Source: Wyeomyia smithii | Lineage: Eukaryota > Arthropoda > Insecta > Diptera > Culicidae | NCBI RefSeq assembly: GCF_029784165.1 | Contig: NC_073695.1 | Location: forward strand, 190,801,357-190,865,356 | Length of the DNA stretch: 64,000 nt | Direction of reading: 5' to 3' | Part shown: positions 35,058 to 46,800 of the stretch, one piece after another | Layout: the number at the start of each line of letters is the position of its first letter | Position numbering within the stretch: the stretch's first letter is position 1 | Translations under genes and position numbers: made by a program | The notes under the pieces: generated by a model | The model's input: only the letters and a program-made list of their open reading frames with translations | Database searches by the model: none | Told to the model about the DNA's origin: nothing

Positions 35058-36282
35058 GCTGCTAACACCTAGCGCTGTCGTGAAATTAACATCAACATAA
35101 ACATGCATTTTAGCAAGGTTTTTATACGCTAACAGCAGCAATTGTAAAACATAAAATTCAACTAACCGCTTCTATTATAAAACTGCGAGGCACCAAAAGG
35201 TGCCAGTTGCCGATTTCTTGTTTACTGGTTTCCGTCCAGAATTCCAGCCATTTTAGTATTTTGCAGTAGCCACCAGCATCACGGGTCAAACCGGCACGAG
35301 ATGACCGTTACTATTTTGTTTTTCCTCCTTTTAGCTGCTAACACCGAGCGTCCGTATGTATCCGGTACGGTTTAGTAGTGAAACTGATGGGGTGAAATGT
35401 TCGAACGATACGTTTTATACCAAGGCTTCGTCAGATAATTAGAAAGAAGGCGGGGCTACATAGATGATGGAATGGTAGAGACAAATGTTTCTTGAAGGCT
35501 GCGCCGGCCGCTGTCGTAATATTAACACCAACACAAACATGCATTTTTGCAAGGTTTTTTCCGCTAGCAGCAGCATTTGGTAAAACAGAAAATTCAATTA
35601 GCCGCTTCTGTACCAAAATTTCGAGGCAACAAAAGGTGCCAGTTGCCGATTATAGTTTCCTGGTTAGTCCGTCCAGAATTCCAGCCATTTAAGTGTTTTG
35701 CAGTAGCCATTTACTACTAAAGCCACCAGCACAACGGGTGAAACCGGCACGAGATGACCGGTACTTTTTCGTATTTACTCCTTTCAGCTGCTATCACCTA
35801 GCGTCCGCATGTCACTGGTGCGGTTTTGGAATCAGAATTATGGGGCGCCGGCCGCTGTCGTAATATTAACACCAACAAAAAAATGCATATTTGCAAGGTT
35901 TTTTCCGCTAGCAGCAGCATAAACATCGGAAACAGAAAGTGACAACAACAATAACAACAAAGTCAGATCGATTGTATCCGTTAGTGTCGACTGTGTTTGG
36001 GAAGAGAGGTAGTGATTGGCTGCGCGGTATGATTTAGACAATCGATATTAATTACCAATTTTTCAATAGTGTATCTCAAACAAAAGTTTGTTTTTGTTAC
36101 ATAAATTTAACCGTAAAAGAATTTCTGATCGATTGATGCCAAAACCTCGAAAACCTGATTATAGATGACTACAAAATAAGCGCTCAAAACCTGACCACTT
36201 TTCTCTGGTTTTCCCTGGTTGAATTACTAGATTTTCGAATTCAGGGGCCTAACTTCGATATAGACGTTAGTCAACGTCAAAA
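35058..36282 (+). repeat. Segmental duplication, copy 2 (partner 30751-31995)
   Basis: Same content and orientation as copy 1. The four ~348-bp units between them appear to be the expanded part of the array. Confidence 0.85.
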
Positions 36283-37743
36283 CGGTTGCATTTATAAAGA
36301 TATTTTCCATAAGCTTTTTGATTCAAAATAACTACATAAATCATTTTACATAATTGGAATATGGTTGTTTTTAAAATTATTGAAATCGAAAAAATGCTCT
36401 AACCTTAAAAAAAATATTCATTTTTCGATCCTAGAATTTTTGGTAATAACTTAAAGTTTTTTGAAAATTATTAATGATTTCACCCTTTTTTAACAAGTTG
36501 AGACATTATTGGTTTCCTACGATACACTATAGAACAGTGCGCAGACATTACTCGCAGAAAATTACTCCTGAGAAAAATGGCTGTTTTGATCAAATTTCTT
36601 TTTCAACCCGATCGAGACCAAGCCTACTCGCAAACCAAATACAGCCATGGAAAGAGCTCCGGTGAGGCTGGAATGTTTTTCAACCTATTCCGTTTTTTCA
36701 TAATTGAAAGTTTTTTTTTTCGTATCGAAACTAGGTTCAATCTACTAGTGTTTTGCGTAGTTTGCAAATATGACTCTTATTGTTTGTGTTTTTTTTTTAA
36801 TTTATTTTTTTAATTTATATAGTTATGTTTGACTATTATGTTAACGTTTACAACTTGAAACTGTTCTATTGTTTAACGTGCAATGCTCCCTTAACATTTT
36901 CTTTATATAAAATTATGAGGATTTTTAAAAACGAATGTCTAGCATGCAGAGAGGTAGTCGTAAGGGTTTGAAATCTCATGCTATGATTTCTTATTTACGG
37001 TATCATTTCATTTTATTTATTTATTTATTTTTCTATTTCGCTATTCAAATGACGAGGTGTAAATAATACTGGGCAAATGAAACAAATTTTATGCATTTCT
37101 AGGTAGCTTTAATGCTCAAAACTATTGTCCATTACATGCAAAAAACTGCAATTTTAGAAACAAATGCGGCAAAGCTTTTTATACAAACCGGTGGAGGTCG
37201 ATTCTATATTTTTTACATCGATTGTACGACCTTTTTTTTTGTTACCCGCGGATCGCACCTCTATAATTAAATTCTTTATAATCACATGTACAATAATTTT
37301 CACTGCATACATTTTTAAAATAAATGAGCAACAAATAACACCAAATTGAGGCGGACAGCTGCAGCGTCCAAAAACCTTTGAGTTGCCTGTCTGAACGCTT
37401 GTTATAAAAAGAACCACCAATTCAATGTTTTTTTACAAAACCTGTTTGTTCTTCTGCTCGCTATGAATGAAGCAAGATTGCAGTACTTACATAAGAGTGT
37501 TTTTTATGCAGAGGGGAAGGATGTTACACATAGTCAATTATACAATTAAGGTCACAATCATCGCTGGTGTCGTTATCGTCGGTCGTCTTCATTTCAAAGC
37601 AAGATGTCAGCGATAAGGTCTTAAACATCGCCTGCGGGTTAAAATTATGGCCCAAGCGTGCGAGAAAAATTGATGTCGCTGTGTGTGAATAATTGCAATA
37701 AACGACTTCTTTTGTTCTCTTTCTTTTTTTTTTCGTTCCTCAG
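36283..37743. other. Intron or upstream sequence of the protease gene; no exon recognised
   Basis: AT-rich with several poly-T runs. The last 40 bp form the pyrimidine tract of the exon at 37744. Confidence 0.4.
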
Positions 37744-37886
37744 GGTCGCGACGCCACCCCGTACCTAGAACGGAATCGCGTGGGACGGGACGCTATCGAT
37801 TCCGCCGCCGCCCTCACCGACATGGGCAAGTATCTGTTTCGAGAGCGAAGACTGCCGGTGTACGACATTGCGGTTGCCATAACGAA
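37744..37886 (+). CDS. ADAMTS-like protease exon: catalytic-domain helix and strand before the active site
   Basis: A long pyrimidine tract ends in ttcctcag at 37743, and the exon runs in phase 0 to the consensus donor gtaagt at 37887. It reads GRDATPYLERNRVGRDAID...ALTDMGKYL...LPVYDIAVAITK. The last part is the reprolysin strand usually written HxDxAxLxTR, directly upstream of the zinc site in ADAM/ADAMTS proteins. It ends with two bases of a codon (AA) completed by either alternative exon as Lys. This is the first exon I can identify. Nothing recognisable as the preceding protease segment was found in 1-37.7 kb. Confidence 0.88.
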
Positions 37887-40800
37887 GTAAGTATGATGCC
37901 AATGAGACGTGAGTGAACGCGACGCGGTTTGATCTTCGCCGCTAGTCATCAGGATCCACTATCCCGAGAAACAACCTAGAAAGGACTCGCACGCAACCAA
38001 ACGGAAGGTTCTTCCGGTGGACGCCATACCAACCACTGCACAAGAAATACACTTTGACAAAGGAAATCGCTCAAATGAGGCGCATTTCGAACTAACCGTA
38101 AGAAAGCGCAAACGAAGGACTTTCAAAGTGCTTAGTCTAACCTAAGCAACACAAGCTCGCTGACATTTCGACCAATACGACGGATGGAGCTTCATTTCTA
38201 TTAACCACAAAATCTGTTCTGTGCTGTTCCAGATTCGAAATTTCATACCACCTTCTACACTAACTACCATCCGACCACATCGCACTACACACTTTCCGAC
38301 CGAACTTGTCCTATTCGAAATTAGTTTGACTAACTTTAATTGAGCTCTTTCGCAGGTATGATATGTGCCGAAGAAGAAAAGGCGGTCGTTGTACGAAAGG
38401 CACAGCTGGTAAACAAACTTGTTTCATCCCATTTTTTTATCTAATAACTCTAAAGCTCGCTAAACTAGCCTTATATTTCTTACTACGTCATATGTAAGAG
38501 CATCCCAATCACTAATTTTGTTTCTTAATTGCATTGAATTGGTTTTACTTTATATCCTCTTGCTTGAAGCAATCATCCGGAGGCTTTCCAGTAAGCAGGT
38601 ACTTCCAGTTTCTTTAAACGTTTGCTTATTGGAAAACCTTCCACGTTTGTTGAGTAAATGGTTTCCTCCTTATAATCGACCTCCAATTAATTCACCAGCT
38701 ATCTCATACAGAATTGGTTATCTAACATAGCGAGTACAATGTTACGATAACAGCTTATCCGAACTACTATTACTACTAATCCGCAGTAAACAAACACGAC
38801 GCCCAGATGCGGTGCTCCTAAACAGTTGCACCACCAAACAAACACTGAAAATACACCTGAATTTCCTTCCCCGCCAATCCCTGCAGCGATACTTGACAGG
38901 AAAAAGGAAAAAACATCAGTCGTGCTGCCGTCTGATACAGAAAAAAAACACGATCTCCGAAAATGAACGGCGGAACTACAAGACACATCCAACATCCGGA
39001 TATACCGTTTCCTCACAAACTTCCTCACTCCAAATATCCAATCCACCCCTACACCACAAGTTTATCACTTGTTTTGTTTTTTTTGTTTGTATTAAAAGCT
39101 GGAAATTATTACCTTTACAGACTAGATATGTGTAGAAGACAGTATGCAAATGACGCGTGTAATCGCGGTACAGCAGGTAATTATAGGCCAACAAGGCGGC
39201 AACAATTTCCTTCTTTTTTAGCACCAACAACTTTGCAACAATTTTTCCGTTCTGTTCGTTCTCTTTTTTTTTCTTGTCTGTTCGTCTGTCTGTCCGTTTT
39301 TTCTCCTTTCAACTTTTCCGCAGCGAGTTCTATCTCAGCTGCTAAATTGCTCGATCTCTTTTTCTATTATTAGAAAACATATGTACTGTACTTAGGTCTT
39401 TTGTAAAAAAATAACCGTTAACTACTGAGCTCCTAAGCTGCTAAGCTTCGAAATCAATCGCCCTTCATCAAATTCTCTTTCTGGTAGTCTTCTGACAAAA
39501 ATTACACTCAGTACTATGCTTGCACATTTTGTATTCTCATCCACAACTCTGCATTATCTGTACAGAAAAAAGGGGGCGCAAATAGCATTCGGCACACACT
39601 GGAATTTTCATTCGATTTTTATTGGCATACAAAACGTTTTAAACTTTGGGTAATGGACCTTTTTCGAAATTTACATCTGTGTGTGTTTTGTTCGACCAAG
39701 CATTATTTTTCATCAATTGTACAGTAATATTTGGTAAATATGTTGTAAATAATGTAGAGGAAAGTTTTCGGATGTTAATAATAGCACTTTTACATCGAAG
39801 GAAAAACACTATTGCACCAGTAGCCGAAAATTTGCATACAAACTTTTTCATCATCTTCTGAGTCTTGAAATGAAACAAATGGTTCTCAAGCTTGCAACAA
39901 AACTGTCTAGTTGATTAAGCTTTAGCTTACAGAATTACAACAAGCACTTGGTTATTTTTATAGAAACAAGGTTGCGCCTACCAGTAATCAAAAACATTGG
40001 TGATTCAATAACTTTACCAGCTGGTAGCGCAGAAGCCCCGGTTTTGGCCATACAAGTGCTCTGTTGATAATTGTTGTTATCGATTTCAAAAAATTTGCAA
40101 TTTAAAGTTTGAACATTTTTCGTCAAAATTAATACAAAAAATGGCGAGTAAGCATAATTTCTTCGCTATCAAGGATTCCAGGTATATTTCTTTGAATGCA
40201 ATTTGGTGTTCAAATAATTGGTAAGCTATCTTTGATAAATAATAATTTCTATCTAAATCGACTATTACATATTGGTTTTTACACCTGACAAAAAGCACAA
40301 TTTACTATAATATATATAATAATTAAATAAACGTAAAGTATGATAATTCAAACAAGAGGTGCAAAAAACTATCACCGGTTCAATTATGACCACTTACTTA
40401 ATTTCATGTTTCACCATCCTCTTTTCGTCGTATGTACACAAAACATGGCAGCAAATAATACAAAATTTTTAGTCTACAATAACACAAAACATGAATTAAG
40501 ATACTGACCGTGGAATGTTTTTTATTTAAATAGGATGAATGATATTTATAATAGCCAACATGTAACCTCGAGGTTTTGTTTCAGTGTAGCGCAGCTCTTT
40601 GTTGTCGAAAGTATTAAGGACTCTAATGTTTCCTTGTGATACTTCATCAAAATCATATTGTCCAATTTGTTATGTGGATTATCTGCAGAACTTCGTCTCA
40701 AGATGAAGTCATCGTTATATTTTTTGTGAATGTTAAACAAACAACACTTTCCGTTTATAGCACACTATGGCCAAAACCGGCGCCTTCACCCTTATGTGAA

Positions 40801-43800
40801 AGTATATGAAATGAAACTAATAATAAATAATTTTAAGAACAGTGTTCCATTCACAAGTATACTTCACCCAGTTCTCAAGAAAATTCTACCCAACATTATC
40901 CTTTAATACACATTAACTGTCAATTTGTCACAAAAGTTTGCAAATAATGTAGATTTCTCCTAAATAGTTTTCAATTAAACCACCCTAGTAAAAAAATAAA
41001 TGAACCACCCTAAATAAAATCAAGTTTGAGATACCAAATGAACGTTAAAATATTTTTCACTTGGTTTGAAGCGAGCTGTGAGTCATTTTAGAAGCCTGTT
41101 TTAAAATATTCCATATTAAGCTTTCGGTTGCTTAGAAAACGGATAAGTGCCAGAAGGTCGATTTTCGGTCAAAAAAAGTTTTTTTCGAGGTAACACCAGA
41201 TTTCGACGTGTTGCTTTTTTAAGACATTTGGCATCGAAAAAAATTTCGATTATCCCAATTTCCTGTTTTCGCAGGTCGAAATATCACAACTTTGAGCGCT
41301 TTGGGGCACCCCTGAATCATGTCCGATTGAGCAGAAATTTTGCACAGATTTGTTTTTTGCCAATGAACAAAATTTACATGGTCGCTTTTTAAAATTCGAT
41401 GATGAATATTTTTTCATACAAGCATTGCCACTCTACCAGTCATTTTGATTTTTTCAGTTCTTTTCAAAAAGAAACAGTGCCAAACAGGAGGTTTGGTTCT
41501 CGGGCGTTTCGTGCTAAAATTGTTTTCAATCGACTTGACTTGCAAAACGGTACTAAGAATAGAATTTTAAACAGTGTTAGTCATCGGTCCTCAGCTTCTA
41601 CAAATACCTAATACATGTTTTAGAATAATCGTTTTTATGACGGTTTTCTTGCAATATTCGAAATAATTCGTAATATTGGGTATTACTTTTTGGCATCTAA
41701 GACAACTGTTAAAAAAATACCCGAAGTAATATTTTCATGCCGCATTCCAAATTAGTATCAGTTAAGTGAATATTTTGTTATTGTAGTGTTATTGTAGCAT
41801 GATTATATACTTGACAAAAAATGCACCAAGGTTAAGGTACATGCGTTATCCAGGTTTCGAATCTGAATAAAAATTACTCCTACTTCGCCCAATATTGATG
41901 TGGTTTTGCATCATTCAATTTTTGTCTGTACAGAGAAATGAATCCTTTTTTTCAAGCGGGCTACTTTTCTCCATTACTAAAGAAGGCTTCAAGATATCAA
42001 CCTCATTTCAATCACGTTTTCCGTTTCAGGCCATGAGTAATCAAATATCTGTTTTCAAAAATAGGTATCACAGTTTTTGGTGTAAATACTGAAAATTTAT
42101 GATGGTGCATTTTGGCCGCTAGATTGTCCACTGTTAAAACAAGTGTTAAACGGTTTTCTTAGTTATATTTTCAACTCAATAAAAATCTTTCTTACGCGAT
42201 CCCATACAAATTTGGAATGCCCACGCAAAAAAGACTTTAGTGCAATCTTCCATTGTTAGTTTTGAAATAATTGTTGTTCAATTTCACTTTTTTACACGAA
42301 AATGGTACAGAACAAGTGCAGTTAATTGAAAAACAAGTATGACAAAATAAAAACAATGAAAAACAATAGTACATTACTTACTTTACTTTTGAAGCGACAG
42401 ACCGATTGTCGATCCAGTGCCGAATCCAGAATACGTCGCCATGTCCCTCGGTCTTGGGCTGCTATCATCTAATCGCCCCTAACACCTATTTCGCGTGCAT
42501 CCTCGTCGACAGCACACATCCAACAAGTTCTGGGTCTACCCCGAAGTCGACGACCTCGATCGGGATTCCTGCTAAATATAGCCTTCGCTTGGCGCTCATC
42601 CGGCATTCTCGCTACATGCCCAGCCCACTGAAGCCCGCCGTATTTTATCCGCTTGACTATATCCGCCGATTTGTATGCCTGGTACACTTCATGGTTCATG
42701 CGTCTGCGCCAAACACAATTTTCTAGTTTGCCGCCAAGGATTGAACGCAAAATCCTATGCTCAAAAACACCAAGAGCTCGCCGATCAGCCTCTTTCAGCG
42801 TCCATGATTCATGGCCGTAGAGAGCCACCGGAAGAATCAGTGTTTTATAGAGTGCAATTTTAGTACGGATTTGCAGACTGCGGGACCTTAGCTGGTTAGG
42901 CCTCTTCCACAGCTCTACGGTTGTTACCAATGATGTCGATATCGTCCGCAAAACCGGCATGTGCGATTTCGTAATGATGGTGCCATTTCTCTGCACACCA
43001 GCCCTCCGTATAGTACCTTCCAATGCGATGTTGAACAATAAGTTCGACAGCCCGTCACCCTGCTAACGTCACGAAAGAGTCCGATATCTCACCGGCTATC
43101 CTGACGCTTGATGTAGCACCTTCAAGGGTGGCACGTATCAGCCTAATCAGCTTTGTTGGGAACTGAATCGTACGCTGCCCTGAAGTCTATGAACAGATGG
43201 TGTGTCTGCAAGTTGAATTCTTGAAATTTATCGAGGATTTGTCGCAAGGTAAACATTTGGTCCGTCGTTGAGATTCCCCCTCGAAAACCGCATTGGTACT
43301 CGCCAACAAAGGTCTCCTGCAACGGCCTCAATCTGTGGAACAGGATGCGGGAGAGAATTTTGTACACGGTATTGAGAAGAGTTATGCCCCGATTATTGCA
43401 ACAGTCCAGGCGATGACCTTTTTTGTAGATCGGGCATATAAGACCCTCCAACCAGTCCGAGCGTAATTCTTCATCAGACCACACTCTCAGCATGATCCGA
43501 TGGATGGCACGATACAGCTGTTCGCTCCCGATTTTGAAGAGTTCGGCGGGAATGCCGTCCTTCCCGGCTGCCTTGCAGTTTCTCAGTTCTTTCACTGCTC
43601 TCTTCACCTTTATCGGTTATCAGGTTCCCCTCCCTATCGTTGCACATGACAGGGGCTGACACGTTTCGATTCCTGAATCCGTTGACCCTCTTGTAGAAGC
43701 TCCTCGCATCGTGCCTGGAGAAGCAACCTACCGCCTCCGCAAGAATACGCTCCCAATGCTGTCGTTTCTTCCGGCGATGGAGTCTCTTTTCAGCGGCTCT

Positions 43801-46800
43801 AACATCTCGATATCCACCCACGCTCTGACGAGTCACAGCCGTGGCCAACATGCGACCCCTGGTGCGGTTCTTCTCCTCCGTCACTCGCTGGCACTCAGCG
43901 TCAAACCACTCATTGGACGCAGCTGCCGCAGTTGTACCCAACACTTCTCGCGCTGTAGTACTGATCGAACTGTGGATGTGCCTCCACTGTTTATTCAGGT
44001 TCCCTTCAACTCTTCCCTCAATCCGTTCATCAACCTTTTGCGAGTGCTCTGCAGCCACTCCTTCAGTTGATAGCCGCTGGATGTTCAACTGCATCCTTCT
44101 CGTTGCCTTGGATTTCAACACGTTGGACAGCCGGGCGCGGATTTTGGCTACTACGAGATAATGATCCGAGTCAACGTTCGGTCCTCTGAACGACCTCACG
44201 TCTGTAACGTCTGGAAAGTGCCGTCCATCAATCAGAACGTGGTCAATTTGAGAGCAAAGCTCTCCATTCGGGTGCATCCAGGTGTGCTTACGTATGTTCC
44301 GGCGTGCAAAATAAGTGCTACAGATAGCCATCCCCCTAGCTGCAGCGAAATTAACAAGCCTCAGGCCATTGTCGTTCGTAGTAGAGTGGAAGCTTTCCAT
44401 ACCAGTTACGGGGCGAAAGAAGTCTTCCTACCCGACCTGTGCATTTGCATCTCCGATGACAATGTTTATATCGTGTCCTGGGCACTCATTGTATGTCTTT
44501 TCCAGGAGCTCATAGAACATCTCCTTTTTGTCAGCGGGTTTCTCGTTGGTCGGTGCGTACACATTTATAAGGCTGTAGTTGAAGAATTGCCCTTAATTCT
44601 CAACACGCATATACGGTCACTGATCGGCCTCCATCTAATGACACGCTTCATATGTTTTACAATTAACACGAAACCGACTCCTCTTTCTGCTTTCACGCCC
44701 CCGCTATAGTAGATGTGGTACTTAAATGAAGTGTCCGCAATAGGATCTACTGCCCGGAAATCGCGTTCTCCCGATTTTGGCCACCGCACCTCTTGGATAG
44801 CTGCAACCTCCACATTCACCTTCCGCAGCTCTCTAGCCAGGATACTTGCGCGTGCCGGTTCGAGTAGAGTCCTTACATTCCAAGTACCGAGTTTCTAATA
44901 ATCGTTGTCCTTTTTCGTTCGCCTAGGTCCATGCCGATTATTCCGTTCCGTATTTATATCCGGATTGTTCGTAGTATTTAATATTCGGTATGCTGCCTTA
45001 CTAGGGCTGCGATATCTAGTCTCGCAACGGGGCTGCCGTCTTTGATATAGCTGGCGAGACACCGCGTTTCATGATTCAGCCGCCCGCCCCGGATCAGACG
45101 CTGTTGTACGCCGCCCCTAACATGGGGAAACAGCCGCGTACGTTCCCCCTTCCCAGTCAGCATACGACCAAAGTTTTCACCGGGGGTTGGTTACCCGATC
45201 TCCGCTAAGGTTACTCGTATCTCGGTCGGCACCACGTGGAGGTTGGGATAGGAGTTGCTGGACAGAGGTGAATGACCATAATAGGATCTCAAGTGACACG
45301 TGTCCAACCATTCGCCAACCAATAATACATATTTTTGCCAAATTAATAGTTTTTCGGTCGCTAAGCAATGAAACATTTATTACCAAAGCTAAATTTTTAC
45401 CAATTCTTTGTTTTAATTGAACTTAATTTCCTAAATTCGTTATAGAATAAAATAAACAACTCCTTATTAAAGTGAAATAAAAGAATAACAATTTTAGCCG
45501 CCATCTTTGTTTGTTAAATGTATAATAAACAAGGTTGTGAACATGATTTGATGATTAGGTACCAACATCGTTTTCAAACCAGTTGAAACACCGTTACAAC
45601 TACTTACTATCATTTTTGGTAAAACATTCTTCAGGATTTCACCTGCGCCGTAATATTACGTCTCCGCTCTTGGTCCATGGCAGTTTGTCTCCAGTTTATT
45701 GAGTGTTCCACTTTCCCACGATCTTGCTCTAGTTGTGCCTACCACCTCACTCGCTGCGGCCGGATCTAGGCCGAATTCGTAGCAAACACCATTTCTTCGG
45801 GTTTCTTACAGGGTAATTGAGGACTTTTTGACAATTATTTCAATATTTTCTAATTTGGTTATATTCATGGTGCTATCCAACAAATTTACTCTTTTTGTCC
45901 TCCTTTTTAGCAATGATATCCCCGAGATATTGCCCCCGTTATGCGTTATGTTAGACTTTAGGTTGTTCACACTAGGGTTAGTAATCCAGCGGGTTGAGGT
46001 CCGGGCTGCTAGAGAGTCGCAAACTTTCCGGGCAAAGCTTCAAATGTTCCTTCAGTCAGTTTTGGGTCCGATTAGACTTATAACATGGCGCTCCATCCTT
46101 TTGTATTACAACGTATTGATCCTCAGAGAAGTTGGCCTTAACCCAGGGAAGCACTCTGGCCTTCAAAAAAACGATATACGCTCCCTTGCGTGTATCAAAC
46201 GTGCTTGATAACGCACTCGATACCTTTACACAGCACTGTACACCATCCATCGTGGCCTTGATCAGTCTTGTTAGTTTCGCGGGGAAACCATTTTTGTCAA
46301 AAATTTTCCATAGCTCTACTCAGTCGATAGTACACAAGTAGCCTTGTATTCGATGAATAATTACTACGTGGGGACTTGATATTCGCTAAACTTGAAGGAT
46401 CAGCCGCAGCGTGAAGATTTGTCCATTGTCAATCGCCCATCAACAACACCGGCTTGATAACTTCCAACAACCCTTCTTGCTAGTGACGAGAGACAGTGAA
46501 AGATGATCTGCGAGAGCACTTCGTGGGTTGCGTTGAGAATCTTGATCGCTCTGTAATACTCACATTCCTACTTGTCGCCCTTTTTATATATTGGACATAT
46601 TACTCCATCCTTCCACTCCTCCCGTAGCTGTTCTGTATCTCAGATCCTGGCTATCAACTGGTACAGACAAGAAACCAACTTATCCGTACCCAGCTTCATA
46701 AGCTTCGCTGCGATGATATCTTTTACTGCTGATTCGTTGTTCATAAGCTGCTTTATGTCATCCTTACCTTGACCTAGCGTGTGAATCGGTAAGTCTACCT

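Larger units (their letters stand above)
30540..36282. repeat. Complex tandem array, ten units around a GGCACCAAAAGGTGCC core
   Basis: Units share cgaggcaccaaaagg and surrounding sequence (ccgcttctgtaacaaaattt before; gtccgtccagaattccagcc and accggcacgagatgaccggt after). The anchor occurs at 30582, 30879, 31335, 33500, 33849, 34197, 34545, 34893, 35186 and 35622. The spacing is about 297, 456, then four units of 348, then 293 and 436, so long and short unit types alternate in a higher-order pattern. An unrelated block (31999-33225) splits the array. Short open frames along it are repeats of the same translated unit and not genes. Confidence 0.9.

Noticed and set aside
30540..36041. Repeated 60-93-aa frames (KAAPAAVVILTPTQTCI-like) as a protein family
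   Set aside because: They are translations of the same tandem DNA unit, occur in both strands and have no start or splice context.
38699..39046. 115-aa minus-strand frame between the two alternative exons
   Set aside because: Intronic, hydrophobic Val/Cys-rich composition arising from poly-pyrimidine/purine sequence; no support.
44161..44709. 182-aa plus-strand frame
   Set aside because: Antisense to the endonuclease region of RTE copy B.
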